DNA of 64,000 bases, taken from contig NZ_NIWW01000008.1 in NCBI RefSeq assembly GCF_002201535.1, forward strand, positions 1 through 64,000, read 5' to 3'. Positions 26,058-35,080 of this stretch are shown here, one piece after another (within the stretch, counting starts at the first letter, position 1; every line of letters starts with the position of its first letter). A model generated the notes under the pieces. The model saw nothing but the letters and a program-made list of their open reading frames with translations. It had not been told where the DNA came from and did no database searches. The position numbers and the translations under genes are program-made. Source of the DNA: Lacimicrobium sp. SS2-24. Lineage in GTDB: Bacteria; Pseudomonadota; Gammaproteobacteria; Enterobacterales; Alteromonadaceae.

Positions 26058-27374
26058 ATGAAATCTATTCTTAAGAAGACTCTTATCGCCGCTGCAGTGG
26101 CGAGTGCGGCTTCTGCGAATGCTGCGAACATTACCGGAACCACGTCTGGCGTAGATACTGATGTTGATTGGCAACTCGTTTCAGCCGAAGGTCTGGCGAT
26201 CGCAGAAACTATTACCCTGGGTAGTGGAGCAGGTGAGATTGGAGTGAACTTCGAGACTGAGAAGTCTTACAACGAGAACGATGTGTTGCTGCTAACCTTT
26301 GCAGGCGCAGAGATCGACTCAGTTGACGAAGCTGCTCTGGAAGCGGTGCTGACTGACGGTATTGGTTCGTTCGATGTGCTGGAAGTGGGTACTAACAGTA
26401 TCACTTTGCGTCCTGTGGATGACAACGGCGTAACTGCAACTGATTTCGGTATTCTTGAAGGGATTACCCTGAAAGCGTTCGACGGTGCAGTAACACTGGC
26501 GTCTGTTGGTCAGACTCTGCAAGGCTTTGATATCGATTCTGGTACAGCTACACCAATCGCTCAGGCAGTTTCTGAGTTTGATGTGAGTGTTGCTACAGCT
26601 CTTGATGCCACCATTGACGTTGAAGAAGAGCGTAAGCAGTTCCTGAGCGGAACTACTGATGCGTTCTCAATCACAGTAACACAGGAGGCCGACCTGCTGG
26701 GTGTAACGGGTAGTAGTGTCGCTCTGGATGTTACTGCTGCTAGCACCATGGACTTCCTGTTGGATGGTGACGGTGAGCTGAGCAGTGACTACTACACTGT
26801 AACGGGTGTAACTGAAACAGCTGACAGTGCGCTCAGTGGTACGACTTTGTCAGTTGAGTCTTCAGACTTCGCTGGTACGTTCGGTATCACGTTCGATTCT
26901 CTGGGTTCTGCTGATGAAGATGCAAACCAATTGGTTGCTCAGAGCTTCTCTGGTGATCTGACAGTAAATTATGCGCTGGGCGGTACTACCGGTTCTGTTG
27001 ATGCGTCTGGTCTGAGCCTCGGTGCCTGGGATCTGAGCGGTGCAACCGTAAATATTCCTTACATGCCTTATGGCTCAGGTATCAGCCAAATCATCTACGT
27101 ATCTAACGACGGATCCGTAACTGGTGACATCGAGCTGACTGCATTTGATGACGCTGGAAATGAATACGGTCCAGTAATGTTGGATACTGCTGCTGAAGCG
27201 AACAAAATCACTGCGTTGAGCAGTTCAATTCGTCTCGCTCTGGAAGCAGAAGGGTACGATGGCAGCTCTAAGAAGATGGATATTACCCTGGTAATTAATT
27301 CTCCATCTGGTCAGATTGAAGTATTCAGCGCGTACAATGTACGTGGTGATCGTCTGTACACACCTGTTCAGTAA
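26058..27374 (+). CDS. Abundant secreted surface protein, candidate S-layer protein
   Basis: A 438-residue secreted protein with a Sec signal (KKTLIAAAVASAASANA, cleavage near residue 22), no cysteine, few basic residues and a composition rich in Thr, Ser, Gly, Asp, Ala and Val with alternating hydrophobic residues, indicating a beta-rich fold. These are general traits of S-layer proteins, and size and style recall the Slr4 S-layer family of marine Gammaproteobacteria; this is a resemblance by eye only. No PEP-CTERM or other sorting tail is present. Its own promoter, structured leader, uniform codon choice and strong terminator point to high expression. It directly follows the secretion cluster, which may export it. 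Confidence 0.6.
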   Translation: MKSILKKTLIAAAVASAASANAANITGTTSGVDTDVDWQLVSAEGLAIAETITLGSGAGEIGVNFETEKSYNENDVLLLTFAGAEIDSVDEAALEAVLTDGIGSFDVLEVGTNSITLRPVDDNGVTATDFGILEGITLKAFDGAVTLASVGQTLQGFDIDSGTATPIAQAVSEFDVSVATALDATIDVEEERKQFLSGTTDAFSITVTQEADLLGVTGSSVALDVTAASTMDFLLDGDGELSSDYYTVTGVTETADSALSGTTLSVESSDFAGTFGITFDSLGSADEDANQLVAQSFSGDLTVNYALGGTTGSVDASGLSLGAWDLSGATVNIPYMPYGSGISQIIYVSNDGSVTGDIELTAFDDAGNEYGPVMLDTAAEANKITALSSSIRLALEAEGYDGSSKKMDITLVINSPSGQIEVFSAYNVRGDRLYTPVQ

Positions 27375-27392
27375 TTTTTACTGACTGAATAG

Positions 27393-27422
27393 AAAAGCGA
27401 GCCTCTGGCTCGCTTTTTTTTT
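27393..27422 (+). terminator. Strong intrinsic terminator
   Basis: An 11-bp perfect stem (AAAAGCGAGCC and GGCTCGCTTTT) with a three-base loop TCT, running into nine or more T residues, lies 19 bases after the stop of the candidate surface-protein gene. Confidence 0.95.
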
Positions 27423-27551
27423 GCACTGCAGTGAGAACATAGAAGTTCTTCATCACTATCAGGTGGTTATATCGTAAAAAGTGCTTGCCTCTGAGGCGGC
27501 TTTCGAAATAGCATTTTCCCGTTTTTCTGACATTTACTTATGGAGGTAAGC

Positions 27552-29174
27552 TTGAACGCTCGTGCTGTTCATTGGTTATTTGTTTTTATGGTGTCAACGC
27601 TTTTTGCGTGCGCGTATTATCCGGCTTTAAGCGTGCCTTTTTATCTTGATGACTTTGAGTCAATTGTTAATAACCCCATCATTAATACACTTGATTGGAA
27701 CTTGCTTCACCGCTACTTTCCCATGCGTGAGCTTGGCTATTTTAGTTTTGCACTCAATCAAGCTATATGGGGAGAATCTATTATTGCTTTTCATGCCGTG
27801 AACCTGGTTCTCCACGCGCTTGTAGGCGTCGCCCTGGGGTTCTTGAGCCGCGACTTGATGCTGTGCGCAGGAAAGAGCAGACAAGACGCGCTGCGCGTAG
27901 GTTTAATTGCTGCAGGTATTTTTCTGCTATTGCCCCTGAATACTCAGGCTGTAACGTATGTGGTTCAGCGGCTGGCAGTGATGGCTGCATTGTTCTATTT
28001 GCTGGGTCTTTGGGCTTATTTAAGAGCCAGGCAAGCCTCAACCCTACAGGGTATAGTTGGTTATGGTTTACTTGTTATAGCGGCTTTTGTTGCGGGAATG
28101 CTGACAAAACAGAATATAATTACGTTGCCGGCTGCGGTTCTGTTGCTTGAGGTAGCGTTGCTAAACTCCCGCCTTAAGGTAGTCGTAAAACCACTTTTGG
28201 TTCTTGCACTTGTAACGTTGATTTTTTTGGTCATTGTGCCCTCTGAGGGGCGGCTGGAGACGCTGGACAGCGCTCTTAGGTTGGACTCTGAACTACCGAG
28301 AGTGGATTATTTCGGCCATCAATTGGTCGTTATGTGGCTTTATATTTATAAGTTTTTTGTACCTCACCCCTTATTGTTGGAATATTCAGTTTCCCCCTAT
28401 AGCTGGGGAGACTATCAGGTGTGGTTGGCGGCATTGGGTCATATGTCTGTTTTGGCCATTGTTTGGCAAATGCTCAATCGCGCTCCTTTAGTTGCCTGTT
28501 TAATATTGCTTTATTACCTGGCACACAGCGTTGAGTCAATGTTGGTTGTCTTACCGGATTTGGCTTTTGAACATCGTAGTTACTTACCCAATGCATTTTT
28601 AGTGACGTTGCTATCTGTGGGTTTAATGAAGCTGTTCCAATTGAAGGCGAGAGTGGCAGTCATATTAATTCTGCTTATTTTTACCTCGGCGAGCTATTTT
28701 ACTTATGCTCGCAACGTACTGTGGACAAAGCCAGTAGCGTTCTATCGTCATGAGTTAACCTACACAGCTGATAATTCGAGAACTTACGGAGCGCTTGGCG
28801 CATTATATGCGCGCCGGGACAATATGGCGCAAGCTCAAAAATGGCTGCGAATTGCAATAAAAGTGGGAGCTGATACTGGGCATCTGCAGGCAGCGACTAT
28901 TATTTCATACATGAACGCATTGTATGAAAACGGGAATGCAGAGCGCGCTAAGCACGTGGGTGTGATGGCGCTGAAGGCGGTGACCAGAAATAAGGACAAA
29001 GCAGCGATATTGGCCAATATCGCGAGAATCTATATAAATGACGGGCGCTGCGACTTTGCGATGGGAATGTTAGAGCGTGCCCAGCGGTTAGATAAAACTA
29101 ATGCGCTGACAATATCACTAAAGGAAGGGTGTTCTGATGGCCACATTAATACAGGCTCTGTCAACTCACAGTAA
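27552..29174 (+). CDS. GT-C membrane glycosyltransferase with TPR tail (TMTC/GT105-like)
   Basis: A 540-residue protein with about ten membrane helices followed by a C-terminal TPR-like helical domain from about residue 400 (TYGALGALYARRDNMAQAQKWLRIA). The early loop holds the acidic pair D33/D34 in FYLDDFESIVNNP and then FHAVNLVLHA, the pattern of GT-C enzymes with TPR repeats that use polyprenyl-phosphate sugars to O-glycosylate proteins. GGAGGT at 27542-27547 is the ribosome site of TTG 27552; the ATG at 27540 overlaps that site and is rejected. Placed after the candidate surface protein, it may glycosylate it. Confidence 0.7.
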   Translation: MNARAVHWLFVFMVSTLFACAYYPALSVPFYLDDFESIVNNPIINTLDWNLLHRYFPMRELGYFSFALNQAIWGESIIAFHAVNLVLHALVGVALGFLSRDLMLCAGKSRQDALRVGLIAAGIFLLLPLNTQAVTYVVQRLAVMAALFYLLGLWAYLRARQASTLQGIVGYGLLVIAAFVAGMLTKQNIITLPAAVLLLEVALLNSRLKVVVKPLLVLALVTLIFLVIVPSEGRLETLDSALRLDSELPRVDYFGHQLVVMWLYIYKFFVPHPLLLEYSVSPYSWGDYQVWLAALGHMSVLAIVWQMLNRAPLVACLILLYYLAHSVESMLVVLPDLAFEHRSYLPNAFLVTLLSVGLMKLFQLKARVAVILILLIFTSASYFTYARNVLWTKPVAFYRHELTYTADNSRTYGALGALYARRDNMAQAQKWLRIAIKVGADTGHLQAATIISYMNALYENGNAERAKHVGVMALKAVTRNKDKAAILANIARIYINDGRCDFAMGMLERAQRLDKTNALTISLKEGCSDGHINTGSVNSQ

Positions 29175-29182
29175 GGCTTGCC

Positions 29183-29261
29183 GTGTTTAGCGTATTGCAC
29201 GTAGGGAAATATTTCCCCCCCAGACATGGGGGGATTGAAACCTTTATGGCGCAGTGGTAGG
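29183..29261 (+). pseudogene. 5' stub of a GT4 glycosyltransferase gene, cut off at an IS element
   Basis: From GTG 29183, behind AAGG, the frame reads VFSVLHVGKYFPPRHGGIET and then FMAQW before a stop at the junction. This is the classic first strand and glycine-rich loop of GT4 glycosyltransferases (HVGKFYPPxxGGIE). The rest of the gene is not found on the far side of the IS element at 29262, so the loss is permanent here. Confidence 0.75.
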
Positions 29262-29881
29262 CCTGAGATTTCCAAACACTTTTTATGGTAAAAATGTAAC
29301 TTAAACCATATGAGGTAAATCATGGGCTCAGGTATCCGTTAATCGAATGAATTTAAACAAGAAGTAGTAAATCAGGTTGTCCACCATGGCTACCGTAATC
29401 TGCATTTAGATCTTCTGGAAGCGAATATCCCGTGCGGTCGTAATGGATTTATACGCTCGCAATATTGTTGGCTGGTAGATGAGTGACAGAATGACAGAAG
29501 AGCTGGTGATGGATGCTATAACCGCTGCTTATTGGCGCAGAAAACCACCAGATGCGGTTTACCTGCATTCTGACTAAGGCTCTCAATATAGCAGTGGTAG
29601 CTTCAGAAAGTTACTTAATACACTGGATGTTCCGCCCAGTAGGAGTCTGCGAGGTAACTGTTGGGATAACGCATTAGCGGAGAGTTTCTTCAGCAATCTC
29701 AAGAAGGAGAAAATCAGGCGCATCAAATACAAAACCAGAGATGATGTACGATAAGCAATGTTCCATTACATTGAGATGTTTTACAATCCAAAGCGCCGGC
29801 ACACAAACAACGGGCGACTGTCACCGACTGAGTATGATCGGCAGTAATTCAAGGATATGGAAAGTGTCTAGAAAACTCAGG
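29262..29881 (+). mobile_element. Decayed, internally deleted IS3-family element
   Basis: Imperfect 21-base terminal inverted repeats agree at 18 positions (left 29262-29282 beginning CCTGAGATTTCC, right 29861-29881). The element is 620 bases, about half of a full IS3 element. Inside are an orfA start and the C-terminal part of orfB, both with stop codons. No target-site duplication is apparent, which fits a deletion or rearrangement after insertion. Confidence 0.85.
29322..29847 (+). pseudogene. IS3-family transposase remnant (orfA start joined to orfB end)
   Basis: ATG 29322 reads MGSGIR, a stop, then SNEFKQEVVNQVVHHGYRN, the start of an IS3 orfA. After an internal deletion, from 29437 the frame reads VVMDLYARNIVGW, then stop, then MSDRMTEELVMDAITAAYWR, VYLHSD, stop, GSQYSSGSFRKLL, GNCWDNALAESFFSNLKKE and YNPKRRHTNNGRLSPTEYDR to TAA 29845. 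These are the second and third parts of the DDE integrase core. At least three internal stops make it inactive. Confidence 0.85.
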
Positions 29882-29999
29882 CGTTACCAGTTTAAAAATG
29901 TTTAGTAAATACATTTCAAATAGCTCTTAAGTTTGCGGTTTATCAACGTTACAATGCGCGCCGAACCATTACATTGCTCATAATTTTGGTAGAGACATC

Positions 30000-31079
30000 A
30001 TGGATAAAACGTTTTTAATTACCGGGGGAGCCGGCTTTATTGGTTCAGCTGTGGTCAGGGAACTGATAAATAACACAACTCACCAAGTAATTAACGTAGA
30101 TAAATTGACCTATGCAGGTAACCTGGAATCATTGGCCTCCATTGAGAGTAATCCAAGGTATACCTTTGAGCAAATTGATATTTGCGATGCCATTGGCATA
30201 AAGTCGGTTTTGGATACTCATCAACCGGATGTGATCATGCATCTGGCAGCCGAGAGCCATGTGGACCGCTCTATTGATGGTCCTGCGGCGTTTATCGAAA
30301 CCAACATACTAGGGACGTACATTTTATTGGAGGAGGCCAGGAAGTATTGGCTGGCGCTGAAAGAGAGCCGGACCGATAAGGCTGAAGAGTTTCGCTTTCA
30401 TCATATTTCTACCGATGAAGTCTATGGCGATCTGGAAGGTACGGATGACCTGTTTACCGAACATACTGCCTATGCTCCAAGCTCACCCTATTCCGCCAGT
30501 AAAGCCAGCTCTGACCATCTGGTGCGGGCGTGGCAACGTACTTATGGTCTGCCGACACTAGTGAGTAATTGCTCCAACAACTATGGGCCCTACCACTTCC
30601 CCGAGAAGCTAATCCCACTAATGATCCTAAATGCGTTGGATGGCAAACCTTTACCTATTTATGGGGATGGGGCGCAAATTCGCGATTGGCTGTACGTGGA
30701 AGATCACGCCCGGGCTCTTATTAAAGTTGCCTCTCAGGGGCAAGTAGGGCAGACGTATAACATTGGCGGCCATAACGAAAAGCAGAATATTGAAGTGGTT
30801 CAGACGCTTTGTGAACTTCTCGAGGAGCTGCTGCCCGAAAAACCGAAAGGTTTGGCGAAGTACAGAGACCTAATCACCTATGTGGCAGACCGGCCTGGCC
30901 ACGATGTGCGTTATGCCATTGATGCTGGTAAAATTGAGCGGGAGCTCGGTTGGACTCCTGAAGAAACATTTGAGACGGGCATGCGAAAGACCGTGCAATG
31001 GTACTTGGAAAACAAAGAATGGTGGAAGTGTGTACGCTCTCGTGAGTATCAGGGGCAACGATTAGGGAAATTGGATTAA
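30000..31079 (+). CDS. rfbB: dTDP-glucose 4,6-dehydratase
   Basis: RmlB/RfbB turns dTDP-glucose into dTDP-4-keto-6-deoxyglucose, the second step to dTDP-L-rhamnose. The 359-residue short-chain dehydrogenase-type protein shows the NAD site TGGAGFIGS near the start, the catalytic STDEVYGDL and the YSASK motif (Tyr and Lys). Length and motifs are standard. It opens the polysaccharide genes 118 bases after the IS remnant and is followed two bases later by rfbD. Confidence 0.97.
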   Translation: MDKTFLITGGAGFIGSAVVRELINNTTHQVINVDKLTYAGNLESLASIESNPRYTFEQIDICDAIGIKSVLDTHQPDVIMHLAAESHVDRSIDGPAAFIETNILGTYILLEEARKYWLALKESRTDKAEEFRFHHISTDEVYGDLEGTDDLFTEHTAYAPSSPYSASKASSDHLVRAWQRTYGLPTLVSNCSNNYGPYHFPEKLIPLMILNALDGKPLPIYGDGAQIRDWLYVEDHARALIKVASQGQVGQTYNIGGHNEKQNIEVVQTLCELLEELLPEKPKGLAKYRDLITYVADRPGHDVRYAIDAGKIERELGWTPEETFETGMRKTVQWYLENKEWWKCVRSREYQGQRLGKLD

Positions 31080-31081
31080 AT

Positions 31082-31969
31082 ATGGAGCCGCTTAAGATAC
31101 TTATTACCGGGAGTACCGGACAGGTGGGTTACGAGTTAGTACGGGACCTGGCTGTATTTGGAGAGATTTTGGCACCAACCAGAGCTCAGCTAGATCTAGC
31201 TGACGAAAAGGCGGTAGATGCATATTTAGAGGAGCACAAGCCTAGCCTTATTGTTAATCCGGCTGCCTGGACATCGGTTGATAATGCAGAGCAAGAAGTA
31301 CAAGCAGCTAAAAGGTTGAATGCCGAGTTACCAAAACAATTGGCTCGTTATGCTAGTGAAAACGATGCTTGGCTGATTCATTATTCTACAGATTATGTAT
31401 ACCCAGGTGATGGTGATACTCCTTGGGTTGAAAACGATACTCCTGGACCACTTAGTGTTTATGGTGAAACAAAATTGAAAGGAGATGTCGCAGTGCAACA
31501 GCATTGTGATAAGCATCTTATATTCCGAACTAGTTGGGTTTACTCCTACCGGGGGAATAACTTCTTGAAAACAATGTTGAGGTTAGGTCAAGAGCGTAAA
31601 GAGCTGAAAATTGTTGATGACCAAGTAGGAGTACCAACACCAGCAATTCTTATCTCGCATGTAACGATGTTGTTCATTTACAGACTCATTAATAGTCTGA
31701 ATTTTGAGCCTGGCATTTACCACCTTTCACCGCGCGGAGAAACTACTTGGTATAGTTTTGCGAAAGAGATATTTTCGGAAGCAAAATTACAGGGCTTTGA
31801 GCTGATGATTCAAGATGTCAGGGGGATATCTACCTCACAATACCCTACAGAAGCAACCAGACCATTGAATTCACGGTTATCTACTAAAAAACTGGAGAGA
31901 ACCATGGGTTTTATGATTCCTGATTGGCAAACGTTTCTTCCTCTGACCATAAAAAACATAAAGCAATAG
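31082..31969 (+). CDS. rfbD: dTDP-4-dehydrorhamnose reductase
   Basis: RmlD/RfbD makes dTDP-L-rhamnose in the last step of the pathway. The 295 residues carry the NAD(P) site ITGSTGQVGYEL, HYSTDYVYPGD and the catalytic YGETKLKGD (Tyr/Lys). The usual neighbours rfbA and rfbC lie about 1.5 kb further on, beyond two transporter genes, an unusual order. Confidence 0.96.
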   Translation: MEPLKILITGSTGQVGYELVRDLAVFGEILAPTRAQLDLADEKAVDAYLEEHKPSLIVNPAAWTSVDNAEQEVQAAKRLNAELPKQLARYASENDAWLIHYSTDYVYPGDGDTPWVENDTPGPLSVYGETKLKGDVAVQQHCDKHLIFRTSWVYSYRGNNFLKTMLRLGQERKELKIVDDQVGVPTPAILISHVTMLFIYRLINSLNFEPGIYHLSPRGETTWYSFAKEIFSEAKLQGFELMIQDVRGISTSQYPTEATRPLNSRLSTKKLERTMGFMIPDWQTFLPLTIKNIKQ

Positions 31970-31977
31970 GTTCCATT

Positions 31978-32757
31978 TTGAAGCTTTCTCAATATATAGC
32001 TCTAATTGACACACAAGCTCGTCTCAATCTTAAAGCCAACGCAGCCCAGACTTATTTAAGTTACTTATGGTGGCTGCTGGAGCCTCTGATTTATGTAGCG
32101 ATGTTTTACTTGGTTATTGAAGTTCTTTTACTTAGAGGACAACCAGGATTTTTCTTTTTCTTAATTATGGGACAAATTCCCTTCCTATGGTTTGCCAAGA
32201 GCTTAACTGGAGGAGCATGCTGCTTAGCAGGGAAAAGGGGACTGATGGCACAAACTAAAATCCCAATATCAATATTTCCGTTTACTAATATTTTTGAGTC
32301 ACTATATAAACAGTTGGTGGTTTTTGTAGTATTATTTTTATTCATGTTAGTATTAGGTGGAAGCATTATAGATTGGTCTTGGCTCTGGTTAATACCTTTG
32401 ATAGCGGTGAACCTGTTTTTTATAATTGCTCTTACTCTTCCTTTTACTTGGATCGTTGCAATGATCCCTGACGTTCAACACACCATACCAATAGTTACTT
32501 TGTTTTTTATGTTTTCTTCTGGAATATTTTTCGATGTAAACGACATTGAAAGTCAGTTCTATAAAGACATTTTAATTACATACCAACCCTTAGCCTTCAT
32601 TATCGATGGATATCGAAAAATAGTGATTCATAATCAGGTTCCAGATATCAAACACTTAATTATTTTAGGTGGAGTATTTTTATCTATTATTGCTTTTTGG
32701 ATGTGGGTTTTTCATAAAACTCAATATATTATAACATCCAAGGTTATTCACTCATGA
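31978..32757 (+). CDS. wzm: ABC polysaccharide exporter, permease subunit (Wzm-like)
   Basis: An ABC-2 type permease that would export a lipid-linked polysaccharide across the inner membrane. The 259-residue product has six membrane helices and the family segment LSYLWWLLEPLIYVAMFYLV near the N-terminus. TTG 31978 eight bases after AGG, just past the rfbD stop, matches the usual family N-terminus; the frame is open further upstream to 31924 but that lies in rfbD. It overlaps the ATPase gene by ATGA. Base composition becomes clearly AT-richer from here. Confidence 0.9.
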   Translation: MKLSQYIALIDTQARLNLKANAAQTYLSYLWWLLEPLIYVAMFYLVIEVLLLRGQPGFFFFLIMGQIPFLWFAKSLTGGACCLAGKRGLMAQTKIPISIFPFTNIFESLYKQLVVFVVLFLFMLVLGGSIIDWSWLWLIPLIAVNLFFIIALTLPFTWIVAMIPDVQHTIPIVTLFFMFSSGIFFDVNDIESQFYKDILITYQPLAFIIDGYRKIVIHNQVPDIKHLIILGGVFLSIIAFWMWVFHKTQYIITSKVIHS

Positions 32758-33494
32758 AAACAAGTAAAAATATTCTTCTTGAGGTTAAAAATGTATCGCT
32801 AACTTATTCATCGTTAGGCTTTTTTAGTAGATTCAAACATCATGCATTAACCGATGTAAGTTTCTCGGTGTATAAAGGTGAAACCTTCGGAATAATGGGT
32901 AGAAATGGCTGCGGTAAAAGCACTTTACTTCAAATTCTAGCGGATGTCATTGCACCAACTACAGGATATATTGAAACCTCTCAAAAAATAACTAGAGCAT
33001 TACTCTCAGTAGGGTTGGGTTTTAATTTGCATTTGTCAGGAAGAGATAATGCTTTGATCAGTGCGATGCTACAAGGAGCAACCAAAAAGCAAGCTAAACA
33101 GGTACTAGAGTCCATTAAGGAGTTTTCTGAATTAGGGGATTTTTTTGAACAACCGGTTAAGACATATTCTTCTGGTATGAGATCTAGGCTTGGCTTTGCG
33201 ACTGCACTTAAGACTGAAGTTGATTTGTTATTGCTAGATGAGACCTTAAGTGTGGGGGATGCCAGCTTTAATAAAAAAGCGGAGCAAGCAATGATTGATA
33301 AGTTTGATAGTGAGCAAACAGTGATTTTCGTCAGTCATAATGGAGAACAGGTGAAACGTCTTTGCGATAGAGCTATATGGATTGAAAAAGGCAAAGTAAT
33401 TCGAGAAGGTGATGTCGAAGACGTTGCTGATGTCTACCAAGTTTTCATGAAGAAGTTGAAGGACAAAAAAGCAGAGGAGAGGCGTTTTGGCTAA
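32754..33494 (+). CDS. wzt: ABC polysaccharide exporter, ATPase subunit (Wzt/KpsT-like)
   Basis: The ATPase partner of the preceding permease. The 246 residues contain Walker [10 protein letters not shown], signature [12 protein letters not shown] and Walker [13 protein letters not shown]. The C-terminal carbohydrate-binding domain of Wzt proteins that recognise a capped chain end is absent, so export probably does not depend on a terminal modification, as in KpsT-type systems. It overlaps both neighbours (ATGA before, eight bases after). Confidence 0.9.
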   Translation: MKTSKNILLEVKNVSLTYSSLGFFSRFKHHALTDVSFSVYKGETFGIMGRNGCGKSTLLQILADVIAPTTGYIETSQKITRALLSVGLGFNLHLSGRDNALISAMLQGATKKQAKQVLESIKEFSELGDFFEQPVKTYSSGMRSRLGFATALKTEVDLLLLDETLSVGDASFNKKAEQAMIDKFDSEQTVIFVSHNGEQVKRLCDRAIWIEKGKVIREGDVEDVADVYQVFMKKLKDKKAEERRFG

Positions 33495-34401
33495 GAGAAA
33501 AGGTATTATTCTTGCCGGCGGCTCAGGTAAACGCCTCTACCCTCTGACAAAAGGTATTAGCAAACAGTTAATGCCTATTTATGATAAACCTATGATTTAT
33601 TATCCCTTAACGACTCTTATGTTAGCGGGCATTCGCGATATTCTTATCATCACCACCCCTCATGATCAGGAAGGCTTTGTTCGCTTGTTAGGGGATGGTA
33701 GTGATTGGGGCATCAATATTCAGTATGTGGTGCAACCGAGTCCTGATGGTCTGGCACAAGCTTTTATCCTAGGTGAAAAGTTTTTAAATGGTGCGCCAGC
33801 CACACTCGTTCTGGGGGACAATATATTTTACGGCCATGGTTTTTTAAAACTGTTACATAGAGCCAACGAGCGCGATGGTGCGACAGTATTCGGTTACCAC
33901 GTAGATAATCCCAAAGCTTATGGCGTGGCAGAGTTTGATCAAAACGGTAAAGTCATCAGCTTGGAAGAAAAGCCTCAGGACCCCAAGTCGAACTATGCCG
34001 TAACAGGACTTTATTTCTATGATAACGATGTGTGTGACTTGGCTAAAGAAGTAAAACCTTCCGCTCGAGGCGAGTTGGAGATCACTGACCTAAACATGCT
34101 GTATCTTAAGCACAACAAGCTCAATGTTGAAATTATGGGCCGTGGCTATACCTGGCTGGATACAGGGACTCATGGAAATTTACTGAGTGCAGCCCAATAT
34201 GTACAAACCATTGAGGAGCGGCAGGGACTCAAAATGAGTTGCCCTGAAGAGGTTGCATACAGGATGGGCTTTATTGGTGATGAAAAGTTTGAAGCGTTAG
34301 CTGATTCATTAGAAAAGAGTGGTTATGGCGGTTACTTAAAGAAAGTGCTAAATGATCCTTCTCGCCCATCTGGAGAGCTTCTCAAGAGGTTTAGAAAGTA
34401 A
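33487..34401 (+). CDS. rfbA: Glucose-1-phosphate thymidylyltransferase
   Basis: RmlA/RfbA makes dTDP-glucose from glucose-1-phosphate and dTTP, the first step to dTDP-rhamnose. The nucleotidyltransferase motif [19 protein letters not shown], then KPMIYYPL and LGDNIFYG, are intact in 304 residues. TTG 33487 is chosen because GAGGAGAGG lies directly upstream at good distance. The start overlaps the end of the transporter ATPase gene. Confidence 0.96.
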   Translation: MAKRKGIILAGGSGKRLYPLTKGISKQLMPIYDKPMIYYPLTTLMLAGIRDILIITTPHDQEGFVRLLGDGSDWGINIQYVVQPSPDGLAQAFILGEKFLNGAPATLVLGDNIFYGHGFLKLLHRANERDGATVFGYHVDNPKAYGVAEFDQNGKVISLEEKPQDPKSNYAVTGLYFYDNDVCDLAKEVKPSARGELEITDLNMLYLKHNKLNVEIMGRGYTWLDTGTHGNLLSAAQYVQTIEERQGLKMSCPEEVAYRMGFIGDEKFEALADSLEKSGYGGYLKKVLNDPSRPSGELLKRFRK

Positions 34402-34402
34402 T

Positions 34403-34939
34403 ATGAAGGTTATCGATACAGAAATCCCTGATGTGAAAATACTCGAGCCAAAAGTGTTCGGTGATGAACGTGGTTTTTTTATGGAGACTTTTCGTGACAA
34501 CTGGTTTCGTGAACATGTTGCTGATGTAATGTTTGTGCAAGAAAACCACTCATGTTCCAATTACAACACCCTACGAGGATTACACTATCAGAAAAGAAAT
34601 ACTCAAGGTAAATTGGTCAGAGTAGTTAAAGGAGAGGTCTATGATGTTGCGGTTGATGTCAGGCATGGCTCTCCGACCTTTGGCAAATGGGTAGGTGAAC
34701 TTCTTAGTGACAAGAACATGCGTCAACTTTGGGTGCCTGAGGGCTTTGCTCATGGTTTTTATGTAACATCAGAAAAAGCAGAGTTTACGTATAAATGTAC
34801 AAATTACTACGACCCAAGTTCGGAAATATCAATTCATTACAACGACGAGGAAATAAAAATTATATGGCCTCTAAAAACTTCAGCTCAGCCTATCCTATCA
34901 ATGAAAGATAAAAATGCTATACGTCTGTCTGAATTTTGA
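34403..34939 (+). CDS. rfbC: dTDP-4-dehydrorhamnose 3,5-epimerase
   Basis: RmlC/RfbC epimerises dTDP-4-keto-6-deoxyglucose at C3 and C5. The 178-residue cupin has FGDERGFFMETF, the catalytic His in LRGLHYQ, VWVPEGFAHGF-like LWVPEGFAHGFYV and YKCTNYYDP. ATG 34403, one base after the rfbA stop, gives the standard N-terminus MKVIDTEIPDVKILEP; an upstream start at 34352 would lie inside rfbA. With rfbB, rfbD and rfbA it completes the rhamnose pathway. Confidence 0.96.
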   Translation: MKVIDTEIPDVKILEPKVFGDERGFFMETFRDNWFREHVADVMFVQENHSCSNYNTLRGLHYQKRNTQGKLVRVVKGEVYDVAVDVRHGSPTFGKWVGELLSDKNMRQLWVPEGFAHGFYVTSEKAEFTYKCTNYYDPSSEISIHYNDEEIKIIWPLKTSAQPILSMKDKNAIRLSEF

Positions 34940-35080
34940 AATATATCTGTTGTGATAAGCTACATCCTATGTTCGTTTAAAGAATTTATAGTAAAGAGAT
35001 ATCCTTTCTTAAATCAAAATAACAAAGATATGAAGTTTGGCTTCTTTCGATATTTATAATAAATTATCCGGTGATTTTAT

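Noticed and set aside
26058-27374. PEP-CTERM or other sortase-type sorting signal on the surface protein
   Set aside because: The C-terminus ends YNVRGDRLYTPVQ with no hydrophobic helix or basic tail.
29182-29884. Target-site duplication of the IS3 remnant
   Set aside because: The 3-4 bases on each side of the inverted repeats do not match under any reasonable boundary.
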